From NCBI GenBank assembly GCA_023052935.1, contig CM041292.1, positions 92,921,169 to 92,985,168 on the forward strand: 64,000 nt of DNA. Reading direction: 5' to 3'. A program made the position numbers and the translations under genes. The stretch comes from Piezodorus guildinii (Eukaryota; Arthropoda; Insecta; Hemiptera; Pentatomidae). The notes beneath the pieces are model-generated. The model worked only from the letters and a program-made list of their open reading frames with translations. It was not told where the DNA came from and ran no database searches. Shown in pieces: positions 1 through 11,142 of the stretch (the first letter of the stretch is position 1; every line of letters begins with the position of its first letter).

Positions 1-710
1 GATGTTCTCCAGACTGAATTCTAGCGAATTCCTACTGAAAAAAGCAAAAATCTGAGAGACGATGTAACGTATGACTGTTATCATCGAGCGCATCAGCTGA
101 TCTAGGAAAGAAATGTAGCATTACATTACCGATGTGTACTTCTGGTATACCCAAGCCATTAATGTTATGCGGATCAAATTTTCATGAAGGCATATTAAAA
201 TAATTTTACTTTCAAAATTATATTAAAACTTTAAATACACGTATATCCAATAAAGTTGCTCCTAATGAATTGTGTACTGATAAATTTTATTTTAACTATG
301 CAGACCACCATTCCATGAAATGATTCATAACTCATATTTCGACCTGATTTTTATTTGGTAGGAGTATAGAGTTAAGATAAAAATATATTTTTCTCAAAAA
401 TAAAAGTAGTTCCAAACTGAGATTACATAATCAAGATTGATATATATCTGGGAAATTACAGCACTGTTTTACCTTAATCTGCTTATTGAAAGTGCTAAGT
501 TTTTCATTCATGTTCATCATTTTGTTCAGGACAGCAATAACGATTTTTATTAAACTCTATATAGTAATGAAGTACTGATTAGCATCAAATATAATCTCGG
601 TTTTATCTTAATTAACTTGGAATGATAGGGGTTATATGCCAATTTCACAAAATTTCTTCATCTAGAGTATCTTTATGAATGTGAAGTGAGAATGGTTGAC
701 TGTGTGAGTA
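1..710. other. AT-rich unique sequence, no feature seen
   Basis: No long open frame, tRNA-like box pair or clear terminal repeat was found here. It is ordinary AT-rich background up to the MITE that follows. Confidence 0.5.
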
Positions 711-913
711 AGTGGGAGAAGTTAGCTCAGGGTGCAGTCAACACACACAATTAAGATTTGTCCTAATTTGACGATTTGTCCTAATTAAGATTTGTCGCCC
801 CTTCAGGGCGTTTGAAGACGTATAATTTAGGCTGAAACGTCGACACCAGTTTATTAAGTTTATATCTTAATTGCGTGTTTTTTTGACTGCACCCTGAACA
901 AACTTCTCCCACT
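711..913. mobile_element. Foldback MITE with ~45-bp terminal inverted repeats
   Basis: The left end (711-755) and the reverse complement of the right end (864-913) match almost completely, beginning AGTGGGAGAAGTT and continuing through CAGGGTGCAGTCAA and CAATTAAG. The inside holds a short direct repeat built on GATTTGTCCTAATT and a CGCCCCTTCAGGGCG hairpin. On the plus strand it also has TTGAAGA, a spacer, then GAAACGTCGAC, a module that recurs in other foldbacks of this window. There is no coding capacity, so it is non-autonomous. I saw no clear target-site duplication, so the superfamily is not assigned. Confidence 0.8.
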
Positions 914-1120
914 TGATTTTATGTATCAGCAGTGTATGGAGAAATATAAAGTAAAGAATCAGCTAAATAAGAAGATTTTTAAAATTTTGTTTTTCCAAAA
1001 ATGAGAATCATCTTTAAGATTGTGGGAAAAAATAGTCAGAAGATATAGTGATTAATATATTTATAGTTATATTATTTCCTGTTACACTGCAACTCATAAA
1101 TGGTCTTTGATTTATTACAC

Positions 1121-1370
1121 ATATGGATCCTCACAGCTTCCAGCCCAACAGCCCTGCAAGGAGATAGTTAGTCCGAAATGAAACCCAGCCGCCAAGTTTT
1201 CCCTCACTTTTCAGGTATCCACTTTCAGATGCTGGGTGAGTCCTTGGAAGATCTTACATCTGGGTGACCCTACTGCTGAACTAATAGAATAAATAATCTT
1301 GTCGTTGTCGGGTTAAGCTCGGGACCCGAAGAGCAGCAGTCCATTGTTCTAGCACACATCTACACTACAT
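1121..1370. other. Less AT-rich unique island
   Basis: Base composition is visibly more balanced than the flanks and there is no repeat signature. All frames are broken, so it is probably not a long exon. It could be single-copy regulatory DNA, a short exon or a decayed transposon; the sequence alone does not decide. Confidence 0.3.
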
Positions 1371-2260
1371 TTTTTCTTTAAATTATGATTCATAAAGTAG
1401 GGTTTATGGTTGAATATTACTCAATGTTTTTTTATTTTTATTATTATAAATTATAACTTTGTATTTAAAATTAAGAATTAATTTTTTTTGTAGTGTGCAA
1501 ATAATGAATAAATGTATATGTTTTTATTTTTCTATTTTATCTTACCTTACCATATTTAATCTAAAATTTACTCGCCATTGGTTATTTTTTTTTAAACTAA
1601 AGATATGGAACATTAAAATTTTAACAATAATAGAATAGCTAGGGAAAAAAATACTTCGATACGATTCGGTATTGAAATTTGCATCTAGATGCAATGAGCG
1701 AAAGGATCAATATGATGATGAAAACTCCATACTGCCAATGACGTTTATTTTAGTCGGGGATATCAACTGACTACAATATAAATTTTATAATACCATTCTA
1801 TTCGTAGTATTTTTATCAAAAATAACTTTTGACTTTTGAAGTGGTCGGTACTCATGACATTAAAAAGATGTGAGAGTAATTTTTTTTTCCGTTGAACATT
1901 TCCAGGGGCTTCTCTTTAAACTCAAGACCATATTATTGTACACTAACTAAGCTTATCATTTAATCTTTCCTCTTTAAGGGATTCTTCTCAGAGCTCGGCG
2001 ATTTTTTTAATTCGTCCAGTATTTGCGTGTGTACCATAAGGGTCAATACTTGTGCCTGTGTTAACAGTACTGTACCATTCACACTGACACATTAATTGTC
2101 ACTTCTGATGACGATACCACAATTCCCACATTCATCAGGATCCAATACAGGCCTCACTAACCATATAACATCATTTATACGCATTATAATTAATTTTATA
2201 TTTGTGTATAATTGTTTAACGTTTCATTTTTTTTTTTTGTAATATTATAATTTTTGTAAG
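1371..2260. other. AT-rich unique sequence, no feature seen
   Basis: Mostly A/T runs. A slightly richer stretch at about 1975-2165 has no recognisable gene or repeat. It ends at a T-run just before SINE-A. Confidence 0.4.
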
Positions 2261-2545
2261 GGGAGACCGTGGCTGAGTGGCTAGCGCGCTAGTCTCTCAT
2301 ACTACAGGTTACGAGTTCGAATCCCAGTCCCGGCGGGGCTTTTATAATGATGTAATATTATGGGAATTCATTCGCAGCCTCTCCCCCGGGTATGTGAGAC
2401 CAATCAGCCAAATGGTGGCCACTCACAAAATTAGGCGTAGGGAGTGATGACCCTACACTATAAATTACATCGTGAAACGCAAGTGTAAACTCCCAGGAGA
2501 TTACACCGCGAGGCCCAGGGCCTGCACGGCCTGTCGCGCCAATGG
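2261..2545 (+). mobile_element. SINE-A, tRNA-derived SINE (copy 1)
   Basis: The head looks like a tRNA gene with internal pol III promoter boxes: A box TGGCTGAGTGG at 2270-2280 and B box GTTCGAATC at 2315-2323, followed by a non-tRNA body. A second copy with the same head and body lies in the opposite orientation at 36098-36364. The body includes CTCCCAGGAGATTAC and ends near CCTGTCGCGCCA. SINEs are transcribed by pol III and mobilised by LINE enzymes; the partner LINE is not identified here. The head resembles Leu/Ser-type tRNAs only loosely. Confidence 0.82.
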
Positions 2546-2547
2546 AA

Positions 2548-2731
2548 ACATTTTTGTTTTTTTGTTTCATTATATTAATTAAGTTGGTATGTTCATTACA
2601 TAAATTGCCTATTAGTTTGAATTTCATTTATTATTATTATTTTACTTCATATAGTGTAATGTAATCTTTTTATAATTTACCGCCTGTAATTGGGCCTTGC
2701 CTGTTGCTGGGTGATGTAAAATAAAAATAAA
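2548..2731 (-). repeat. R-family dispersed repeat (copy 1)
   Basis: Read on the minus strand it begins near TTTTACATCACCC, passes through a CAATTACAGG block and ends in an A-rich tail. Matching copies lie at 14776-14946 (minus) and 51068-51250 (plus). The A-rich 3' end and shared internal blocks suggest a retroposed element, perhaps the 3' end of a LINE or a SINE. No coding is visible. It directly abuts SINE-A, so one probably inserted beside the other. Confidence 0.65.
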
Positions 2732-2735
2732 GGTC

Positions 2736-3534
2736 TGGTACAAATTATGGAAAGTTCGAGTTAATCACGACGGATTAAAACACATAACATTTATCCTACG
2801 AATACCTCCCCTCAAGTCTTCATCGTGAATAACTCAATTCCTCAGGCAGACATGGTAAATAATTTCGGACTCAACTCCGACGAAAGAATGACCGCACGTA
2901 AAAAGAAAACGACAGCCACCCAACAACAGCCTTAAACCACTTTATTCACTTTTCAAATTAAAAGTGACACAGAAAAAAAAATACATTTTTACTTACTTAC
3001 TCAGTCCCATCTGGGCATCTCAACCCTTCACAAATATACGACATTGCAAAAATAAACTTTCTTAAAAAGGTGTTACTGACAAAACCCTACATACTGATTT
3101 ATACTTATTAACAATCCACGACAAACATAATGACTCTTTATCTACAATTCCATAATAAATTAAACGGACATACCAATACACTTATTTGAAATGTGGATAT
3201 AACCAACATGCCAATAAATTTGAAGTGGATTATAAAACGGTGCTGGTGCTGGTGCTGGTGCTGGTGGATTATAATGTGAGATCTCCCTCATTAATTAATA
3301 ATCGATCACGTCTGATCCTGATGCTTAACACGTCAGCATTCCCTGCTGCTTTCTTACAGTTGCTGATTTTCTTTGTGGTACACATGAATATTTCAATAGA
3401 AAAAAAAAATAGATTAGATTTTAGTGACTGAACTGTTTGCACTGCATGAACTGTTTGCGAGTTTTTCTAATTAAAAGTATATTCTGTATCATTTTAGTCG
3501 GATTTATATTGGCAATGAACCAATGGTTCAATTC
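2736..3534. other. Unique sequence with a short (GGTGCT)n run
   Basis: A tiny open frame from the ATG at 2851 ends after about 27 codons, too short to call. At 3238-3267 there is a perfect run of about four GGTGCT units. Nothing else is recognised. Confidence 0.45.
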
Positions 3535-3700
3535 CTGAGAAGGAGGAGCCACACGGAATGCGAAGAGTAACGCTCCGTCATCCACCGTTAGCCGTGAGCT
3601 TGCTTAAACCGCCCTGGTCCAGCCTAGTTAGCCTTCGTGGTCTCCATTTTATTTGGGTCTCAGTCCGGCTGGGTCACAACGCGACAGGTATAGCATTTGT
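3535..3700. other. Less AT-rich unique island
   Basis: Contains GC-richer blocks such as AACGCTCCGTCATCCACCG that stand out from the flanks. It matches no repeat in the window. The 60-codon plus-strand frame across it has no recognisable domain. It may be conserved non-coding DNA or part of an unrecognised exon. Confidence 0.3.
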
Positions 3701-3967
3701 CTTCTACAACAATCAAAACAATGGAATATTTTACAATTAACGAAAACTGATATGCTGGGCTACAAACAGTTTTGGATCATTCCATTTCAAGTAATGCAGG
3801 GCATAAACCACAAAATGTTAGATTTCCTTTAAATACGTACCATGTGTGCCGTATTATTGAAACTTGTGAATTTTAATGGGACGGGTGTATTCAATTTTGA
3901 ATTAAAAGAAGTATAATTTTTTTTATAATTTCCCTTATATTTTTTGGTTGCTGAATCATAACTAATA

Positions 3968-4010
3968 TTAGATTGTCCGGAAAATAAAGCAGGGATTTGC
4001 TTTTTTTTGT
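3968..4010. repeat. Mariner-like terminal repeat relic
   Basis: The sequence starting TTAGATTGTCCGGAAAATAA and running into GCAGGGATTTG resembles the terminal repeat at 29452 (TTAGGTTGTCCAACAAATAA, then TGCAGGGTTTTG), which adjoins a decayed mariner transposase. This is probably one end of a degraded mariner-type element; I did not find the partner end. Confidence 0.45.
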
Positions 4011-4142
4011 TAAAACCCCTATATGTAATTAATTTTTAACGTTAGCTCGATTACTCATTTATATGAATATCTATCCTTATTTATCCTCATTTTAAAAAGA
4101 AAAAGTTTGTTTACCTTTGCAGCATTTCGCTTTACTAAGAAT

Positions 4143-4664
4143 TCAAAGGTAGTTTCCCGAGTTTAAAGTCGGCCGGAACGGGATCAAAATCACCAGAAAG
4201 ATCAACGAAGTATGAGGTGAGGATAAAATTAGTGAGTACTCTCTCCAATTTTCAGAGACTTCAGTCTGGAGGACAAGGAAGCACTTCCAGGGAAACTGGA
4301 TGTAAGTAAATCGGCCTTCTATGATCTCCCCAAGGGAGTGGAAATCTGAAAAAAATCTAAAATGGAGTTCGTCATTCATTAAACGACCACCAAAAATCAG
4401 GCTTATGAAATGTGTCCGTTACTTCGTTGCCGAAGCAACGACATTGCATTTCTGTCCTCACCAGTCTGATTCCTCAGATATAAGAGTCCACTAATTACAA
4501 AATATTTGAAAACAACTGGATCGATTTTCCAAAAAAATAAAATATAATAAAAGTATTGATCAAAAAGTCTCAAAAATATGAGTTTCCTGAATTTATGAGT
4601 TTTAAGGATTCCAAATTATATTTAGATAGTATAGAAAAGCTGGCTAAACATTGATAGAAAAGTA
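4143..4664. other. Unique AT-rich sequence, no feature seen
   Basis: A 78-codon minus-strand frame at 4143-4379 has no recognisable domain and could be chance. No repeat or RNA signature was found. Confidence 0.35.
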
Positions 4665-4775
4665 TTGAAAGTAAAGGAGAATATTCTGAATAAAAAAACA
4701 GGAATTTTTTTCACTTATAACCATAATCTTGCATTATTTTCAAGACAACCCAATATTTCTGATCAAGCTAAAGAA

Positions 4776-4895
4776 TATCCCCTAACCCGTGTATATCCGA
4801 AAATTTGTGTAGCCGAATTCGAAAATTTTCCCGATCGAAATACATTCCCATCTTATATATTTCATATACAGTCAAGTAAAGTAAAAAGAGTTGAC
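4776..4895 (+). repeat. D-family repeat, 3' end relic
   Basis: Matches the last about 120 bp of D copies elsewhere: GAATTCGAAAATTTTC, then a CGATCGAAATACATTCCC block and the terminal AAGTAAAGTAAAAAGAG. Only the end is preserved. D-family elements are non-coding and roughly 0.9 kb when complete (see 10241-11142). Confidence 0.6.
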
Positions 4896-5039
4896 TAACA
4901 AAAATAATTTTATGAGACTGTCATTCATCTAAGGTTTAAAGAAGAATCCCTCACATTCCGCACTTCAGCTCAAATCTTTTTGACTAACGCATTAATCAAG
5001 GGTTTCTCTGAAGATATTGAAACTGAAATCCTACTTAAA

Positions 5040-5410
5040 CGGGGAACCCGGGCTAGGTCGGACGACATAAATTATAACCCTCGGACCCGGAGGATTTATG
5101 GACTAATATCGGCGCGCTCGTGAGATAACCCTGACCAACTCTCTCTGGACTTATCATATTGCCGTTGCCATGGTAACACGGTGGAGCGTGCATCTCATTC
5201 CCGCTAACATTTCAATAAGCGTTATCTCTGCTAGGGCCGGCAGGTGTCGACGCGGCTTTCTCTGGAAAGTTAATACTCTCTTGGGCCTATACCTAGGCTC
5301 CATCGAATTTCGACCTTTAATTAAAGGGTTGATTGGACTATAATAATCTGAGTAATAATGGCATACATTTCTAGGCATAAAAGATGATAAATGAAAAACC
5401 AAATAACTCA
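5040..5410. promoter_or_regulatory. Candidate cis-regulatory island with an RFX-type X-box
   Basis: A balanced-composition island in AT-rich DNA. At 5164-5177 it has GTTGCCATGGTAAC, a perfect palindrome that fits the RFX X-box consensus GTNRCC(N0-3)RGYAAC. Nearby are an E-box-like GCAGGTGTCG and a homeodomain-like TTTAATTAAAG. RFX factors control ciliary and sensory-neuron genes in animals, but no such gene is visible here. Function is inferred from motif content only. Confidence 0.35.
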
Positions 5411-5442
5411 TCACTCCGTATCACCAATATAAAAAATATTAT

Positions 5443-5563
5443 TGTGGATGTAATTAGTTGACCGATGAGAATTACTGGAAGGAATTAGTCCGGGTAGCGG
5501 TCATTAAATGAAACAGCTAAATAGTTTCAACTATTTATTGTTTCCAACGTATCGACCTAACGT
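5443..5563 (+). mobile_element. Foldback MITE, half copy (same family as 14079-14287)
   Basis: Matches the outer flank and left arm of the foldback at 14.08 kb, sharing GGAATTAGTCCGGGT, GCGGTCATTAAATGAAAC and AATAGTTTCAACTATTT. It stops after CCAACGTATCGACC, just where the hammerhead-like core would begin, so it is a single arm without its mirror. Confidence 0.7.
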
Positions 5564-5607
5564 ATGGAAACAGTTTCTAACTAGGTTTATTTAGACATCT
5601 CAACGCA

Positions 5608-6419
5608 TTAGAAAGTGAAAAGGTAATTAAGAGTAATCATTAAGGGAAAAGGGTTTTCTAAAGTCCGGTTGGCGTTTACCGTCGAAGGTTGACCTAAGAG
5701 GCGAAGCAACTCGTTGATTAATTCAGCGCGGTGCTCAGCGCATTGAAACTTCAAAGTGGCTGACAAGAGATTCAGATTCCGTTTATTCATTAAGTTGAAA
5801 TGGAATGAATATGCATACAGGAATATTCATGGCCAGTACCCTCCTGAAAAGATCTCTTTGTCCCGGCTCTTGTCAACTGCGGTCATGGTGAACGATTTAC
5901 TTTCGTTACAAAATAGTTTACGAAATGATGTTTTTTAAAAAACGTTATGTCACCTTGTTGAAGTTTTCACTCCTGAAGGTACACTAATCTCTCTTGTCAA
6001 GAAGTAGTCTCCTTATCTGAAACTCAATATCATTTTAAAAAATAATGACAGCTATTATATTTCACAGCAAAATCAAAAATAAAATCATGATACATTTTGT
6101 TTAAATATTTTACTTTTGATGAAAACTGTTGTTTTGACCTAGCTATTAACTTTCGTATCTCGTGCACCTTTCTTGGCATGACTGATGAAGGAATGGAAAG
6201 ATTAAACCTCGAAATTTTACCGAGTTTCGTTAAATCACACCATGCATACCCTCAGTGTGTGTGGTTATCAGTCTTTCACAAAATCACTTATTACATGTTA
6301 CTCTTTATTTATTTATTACTGTCCAAGCGTCTAACATGGTGTCCTCAAACAAGACTGAGAACACAAGAAACTGCTCATATATACTGACTACAAATACAAT
6401 TTCTTCACAAACAATTAGA
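5608..6419. other. Unique sequence with short uninformative frames
   Basis: Several 60-96 codon frames run in both strands (for example 6097-6387 plus), but none shows a known domain and they overlap each other. I see no repeat signature, so it is left as unassigned. Confidence 0.35.
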
Positions 6420-6647
6420 ACTCTCAATATCCTACAAAATAAGTCTCTACATGGCCATCGTCAGACCTATTTGGACTCACGGAATTGGGCTGTTGGGCTC
6501 CACTAAACTAAACCAATAAATTCCTTCCGCTATCAATCTGAAATTCTTTATAAAATCTAGAATGCTTCTTATTTTGCCACCAATATAATAATCCATAAAG
6601 ACCTCACCATCCCATTTGTTGCTGACTTAGCCAGAGATAGATTTTTT
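6420..6647 (+). pseudogene. Decayed Jockey-like LINE RT fragment
   Basis: Translates in pieces to a peptide like MAIVRPIWTHGIGLLGSTK, which parallels MTIIRPIWTYGVELWGSTK in the LINE fragment at 9193. That motif lies downstream of the RT palm in Jockey-clade ORF2. Many stops and shifts are present, so it is an old, non-functional copy. A SINE-C fragment interrupts it on the right. Confidence 0.7.
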
Positions 6648-6720
6648 TAATTATTTAACGTCACTTTATGCTGCTGTGGCTTAACGGACGATAATACTGT
6701 GGGAGTCCAACATTTTGCCA
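6648..6720 (-). mobile_element. SINE-C 3' fragment
   Basis: Reads TTATTTAACGTCACTTTATG, then CTGCTGTGGCTTAACGGACG and GGGAGTCC, matching the 3' end of the full SINE-C copies in reverse orientation. The tRNA-like head is missing. Confidence 0.72.
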
Positions 6721-7044
6721 AGAAGGGCGATGTCTTATAATGTTATTGATATAAATTTAAAATATAGACAGAAATTTAGAAGATGTCCTTTATTAACTTC
6801 TAGAGAACTACCATTAGTGCAAGAACTACTTTACTCAATTTCACTGATCCCACTTTATCGACGGATAGAATGCGGAAATCCTTAACCAAAAAAGACGTTA
6901 TTGGAACACGGTACCATGCATGTAAAATATAATTTGTGTGTATTAAACTTTATTTTCCAAATATGTATTTTTAAACTCAGGATCAAAAAAGGATCTTGTA
7001 TACAACTTCTGAATATCTTACGGCAACCTCCACGCAAAAGGGGA

Positions 7045-7435
7045 CAGATGGTACCTTCCCGACGATGTAGCCACTGAATTAAGTAGCCGTACACCGTCCT
7101 TCCATCTGAAGCCAGAGATAGTCCAAAGCTTCACCGAGTCGGCCAGGAAAAGGGTGGTGTTGAGAGAGACCTGCGAGGACACAACAAAAGAAGTTCGATA
7201 AGCCGCCCAGATGGGAGTTCTTTGTTTTACCTGAATGCCCTGCCTCGGAGTTTTTTACAAGCCACCTGGACGGTCGGACAATCGAGTCCATCTTCTAGGA
7301 TCCTATTTCCCTCTTTGTTTTTATTTCTCGCTATTATTGCTACGTATAGACATAGGAGTTCGCAAAAAGTCTGGCCCTTAGGCAGGTTTTTGAAGATCAG
7401 CCTTTCAGAAGATTGTTCGGGTTAGGTGGTTACCC
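7045..7435. other. Less AT-rich unique island
   Basis: Balanced composition with blocks such as CAGATGGGAGTTC and GGACGGTCGGACAATCGAG. Open frames of 67-70 codons exist on both strands but overlap and show no domain. It may be single-copy conserved DNA. Confidence 0.3.
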
Positions 7436-7624
7436 CTTGTAAAAAACGAGGTGTGAACAGTGTTGTATACGCAGTTTTCACCATTATAAAATATGAAAGT
7501 TTTCGAAAAATGATACTCAATGATATTTCCATCTGAAGCTATAAGTTCTTAAATTTCAAAGAATATTTATAAGAATTACGTTTCTTATCTTTTATATATT
7601 TTTTTAGGAAGTTTTACTTAATAT

Positions 7625-7815
7625 TTCTCACTCAAATATGCACTCCTCAACTTCCTTTTATTATACATTTATTTTCTTTCACAATTTGTTACATAGTTTT
7701 TCTACGTTTTGGGGTTCTTTCCTCATTATCAATACTTTTTTTAAAACACTTTTTAACACACCACTCATTATTTTACATTTATAACTTACTGCTATTTGTC
7801 CACTTAGATATTAGT
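7625..7815 (+). repeat. Decayed copy of the 25.5-kb foldback MITE
   Basis: Follows the left arm of the element at 25540-25886: a CTACGTTTTGGGG segment matches CGACGTTTCGGGG there, and TACTGCTATTTGTCCA matches CACTGCTATTTGTCCA. Divergence is high and the mirror arm is not seen. Confidence 0.5.
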
Positions 7816-8029
7816 TAAATTAGTTAGATTAGAGATTATGTTAAATTAGATAATGAGAATTAGAGATTATTTAAATTAGATATGTTAAATTAGTTTAACA
7901 TTAAATATATAATAAAAGATCAACATTCAGTTTGCTTTTATAATATATTTATATATTACATTTTCAACTTTTTTTTTTGTATTGAATGTCTGATATAATG
8001 TAATAGAATATATAGCTTTTATTTTTCTC

Positions 8030-8147
8030 GAAACCGAGGCGCCATTCGAATCCATTACTTGAGTGACATGGCAGAAAGGAAGGACCTTATATAGAGAAAA
8101 CATATCTAAAATAGAGAGGACAAGCGGAGATATGAGAGAGAGAGAGT

Positions 8148-8182
<35 letters not shown>

Positions 8183-8425
8183 TGAGGGAGGGACCAGGGG
8201 GACCGACGATTATTGAAGCATCTCCTCTTGAAAACAAGAAGCTCTCCAATATGGCCCCGGCCCACGCTGTCTCTTTACCTTATTACATTTTCCTCTCTTT
8301 GTTCCTTCACTATTCTAAGGAAAGGAATGTGCATTTATTTTATCTCTTCTCAGGCAACCTTACCCAACCACTTTCTATAAGAAAAGGGTACTCACGTAAT
8401 TATTCCAGGGCCATGGTAGAGTGAA
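8030..8425. repeat. (GA)n microsatellite in a non-repetitive island
   Basis: 8126-8192 is an imperfect GA run, with short GTGAGG interruptions, of about 65 bp. The open frames across it consist of RE or SL dipeptides and are artefacts. GAGA runs can bind GAGA factor in insects. The flanks (8035-8100 and 8205-8280) are less AT-rich than average, so a regulatory site is possible but unproven. Confidence 0.7.
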
Positions 8426-8639
8426 AAATACCAAAATTAGGACTTAAGGTACATTTTTACATTATACACCTTTTATATAAAACAAGATAGTACTAGCACT
8501 GTGTCGCTTTATTTTTTAAATACTATTGTATGAAACAGTTATCTTAATAATTATTATATGTATTTTAATGGGGTACATAAAACAATTACCATTTTTCAAC
8601 CAAATATTTTATTATTATTGATTTGATTTAAATTACATC

Positions 8640-9060
8640 AAAGAATAGACCATTGTCATCTACCGTCATTAGCCAACTCCACGCTGATAATATTTCTTGG
8701 GATGTCTCTTAAAGAACTCTTGAAGCGCTATTTCAAATTCCGCTAAATTATAAAATATAATCGGATGGTACAAGGTCTGGACTACATGTCATGATAAAGA
8801 GCAGATGTTCGAACCCATGAAGTTCTTTAAACTTGTATTTGGTACGACAGGAAGTGTGAGGCCAGCAGCAGTATCTGATTGGGATAAAACTCCTCTTCGG
8901 TTAGTCAAAGCAGAATAACGCTTTGAGAACAATATTTCCAGTTGTACGGAATAGAGTAGGAAATTCCTTAAGCATCATCCATCAGGAATAAATACTTGAT
9001 AAATGACACCTTCCAAATTAAGAAAAACGCAAATTATGGATTATTTTTTTTTCAAATGGT
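8640..9060. other. Unassigned sequence, possibly a decayed transposon
   Basis: A stretch at about 8755-8835 contains GATGGTACAAGGTCTGG and CAGATGTTCGAACCC. It has a transposon-like feel but I cannot assign it. All frames are broken. Confidence 0.25.
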
Positions 9061-9116
9061 CCCATTGCAGAAGCAGTTTCACCGGAATCTAGAAATTAAA
9101 ACTAATTTTCATCACA

Positions 9117-9654
9117 TCGCCGCTTTAGGCTACTTCAACACTTACTAGACAAACGATCAAACCTTCCTTTTAACTACAAAAGGCTCATATACATGACTAT
9201 TATAAGACCAATCTGGACTTACGGAGTAGAGCTTTGGGGCTCTACTAAACCATCAAATTCTTCCCGCATTCAATCCTTACAATCCAAAATCCCTCGTAAA
9301 ATCCTCAACGCTCCTTACTTTGTCACGAATAAACTTATCCATAAAGACCTTAATGTTCCCTATGTTACTGATTTGGCCCGGACCAGGTATCAATCCTTTC
9401 ATGACAAACTCCATTCTCACTCTAACCCACTCGTTTCAATCCTTTCTTCCTCTTCAATCCCGGATAATCCTCCGAGGCGCCTGAACAGGAAATGGACCCC
9501 CTAGTTTAAAATATTTTTAGAGTGCTGCCACTGGGTAGTGTCTCTACATGTTTTTCATGACAGTTTTGTATATTACGATCACATTTACTAGATGTATTTT
9601 TTATTTAATACAGTTGTAAATATCAATAAATATGTTTAAAAAAAAAAAAAAAAA
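9117..9654 (+). mobile_element. 5'-truncated Jockey-like LINE with poly(A) and TSD
   Basis: The frame at 9193-9504 encodes the C-terminal part of a Jockey-clade ORF2 after the RT core: RPIWTYGVELWGSTKPSN, then FVTNKLIHKDLNVPYVTDLA and a FHDKLHSHSNPL block. A 3' UTR and an A-run at 9637-9653 follow. TTTCATCACA occurs at 9107-9116 and again at 9655-9664, a 10-bp target-site duplication. Truncation at the 5' end is usual for LINE retrotransposition. Related pieces are at 6420 and 63720. Confidence 0.88.
9193..9504 (+). pseudogene. Jockey-like ORF2 C-terminal fragment
   Basis: A 103-codon frame homologous to the end of the Jockey ORF2 at 31130-33831 (compare PIWTYASQLYGTAKKTHINK there). The RT catalytic region is absent because the insertion is 5'-truncated, so no activity is expected. 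It ends at a TAG, ahead of the 3' UTR. Confidence 0.8.
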
Positions 9655-9664
9655 TTTCATCACA

Positions 9665-10240
9665 GGTGACGTTTACCTGAAAAAAATATATCAGAAGGTT
9701 TTTTTTTAATAATTTCTACAAACTAACCTTATAGCTGATTATTGAGAATAAGTTCGTAAGGAGCAACTCTACTGCTCGTTTTCACCTTTCCCATGTAGAG
9801 TAGATGGCGAATAGTATCTTTCAACACACCACGTTCTCTGGCAAGTTTGCGAATACTTATGGACTGATTTGCCTTAAAATCCTCCTAATGACCCTCATCA
9901 ATATCCATTTTTTGTCACCTCGAGCCCTTCTTCCTTTCCAACGTCTTATCTCCACTGCCAAATTTTTAAACCACCGCAGCGCAGTGCACTGGTCAAGGAC
10001 ACCTTCTTTTTAAATTTAAGACGTTTTTTTTTTTTTTTTTTTAAGTCGAATGGGAGTCGGATTGAGTATTAATAAATTTCAAATATAATTAAAATGTTTA
10101 CAGTCCTTTGAAATCTTTAATATGATAAAACAGTATTTATATACCCAATTAAATAATGGCCAGACTGTTTATTACACAACAGGAAAAATAGCAAACCTAA
10201 ATTTTTGATGGACGGCAAATAAGAGCGACAAAATAAAAAA
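9665..10240. other. AT-rich unique sequence
   Basis: Contains a T-run at 10026-10042. The 69-codon plus-strand frame at 9804-10013 has no recognised domain. Nothing else is seen. Confidence 0.35.
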
Positions 10241-11142
10241 TCTGGTGCGGGCAACACACGACTTTCACTTACCTCCATTTTTAAAATCAATGAAAGAATT
10301 TTCAAATACAGTTAGAGTATACGTGAAATTATTAAGGAATTAATCAAATTCAATTTATATAGAAACATGGGTTTTATTAAAAAATCTATTATATTATTAT
10401 CTTAAATAATCAGTTAGTTTTATCTTCTTTTCATTACTCTCCATTAACTTCTAAAAGCTTGTGTATGAGATGATATTTTTTCTAAAATCTTTAGCTTTCC
10501 AACGGTATATCATTCATGTATATTACTGATGTTATGTTCTAAAACGAAAAATTGCATTAAAAAATATTTTTTCAGTTTTCTCCTTTAGTTGGGTATCGAA
10601 TTTATTCAGTTTATATATTTACCTGTTTTTCATCAGCGTTAACAAGATAATATAGTTATTATTATTGAATCTACAAAATTAAAGGTACTTTAGAGGAAGA
10701 AAATTTAAAATATCGGCATTTAAGCCCTGTCAGACCATTTTTATCCAAATAAAACCTACATTATATTAAAGCCCATTAAATTCTACGTCGATATAGCGAG
10801 TTTAATCAAAATCGTCGGAACCATTTTCGAGAAAATCGAAAAAAGGTGCAAAATGCATGGTATAAAATGCCTCTTCTGGAAAGCTCATTTTGATGAAAAA
10901 AGTTTTGTCATGTCTCGGGCGTATAAGTGTCTTAAATATGAAATTTCAGTTTCATAGGACCTACCGTTTCCGCCCAGGAGTTACCACACACACACACAGA
11001 CACACACACACACAGACCTTTTTGCGGGACTTGGTTATTTGGACTCAGGAGACCCTAAAACGTGTATTTCCGTTGAAAACTGGAATTCGAAAATTTTCAC
11101 GATCGCAATACTTCCCCTTACTATATATAGTAAGTGAAAGTA
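10241..11142 (+). repeat. D-family dispersed repeat, near-complete copy
   Basis: Begins TCTGGTGCGGGCAACACACG followed by ACTTTCACTTACCTCC, and ends GTAAGTGAAAGTAAAAA, so the subterminal 12-mers ACTTTCACTTAC and GTAAGTGAAAGT are inverted. Landmarks shared between copies are CCAACGGTATAT, GCGAGTTTAATCAAAATCGT, a (CA)n run at 10985-11014, TTTTTGCGGGACTTGG and GGACTCAGGAGACCCTAAA. No ORF is conserved between copies. It is a non-autonomous element of unknown superfamily with eight or more copies in this window. Confidence 0.78.

Noticed and set aside
2261..2340. Functional tRNA gene
   Set aside because: A and B boxes are present, but the same head is joined to the same non-tRNA body at 36098, which marks a SINE. 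A proper acceptor stem was not confirmed.
2851..2935. Short frame MVNNFGLNSDERMTARKKKT
   Set aside because: Only about 27 codons before a stop, with no family match or splice support that I could judge.
8125..8200. Arg-Glu or Ser-Leu rich protein
   Set aside because: It is the GA microsatellite translated; dipeptide runs with no flanking domain.
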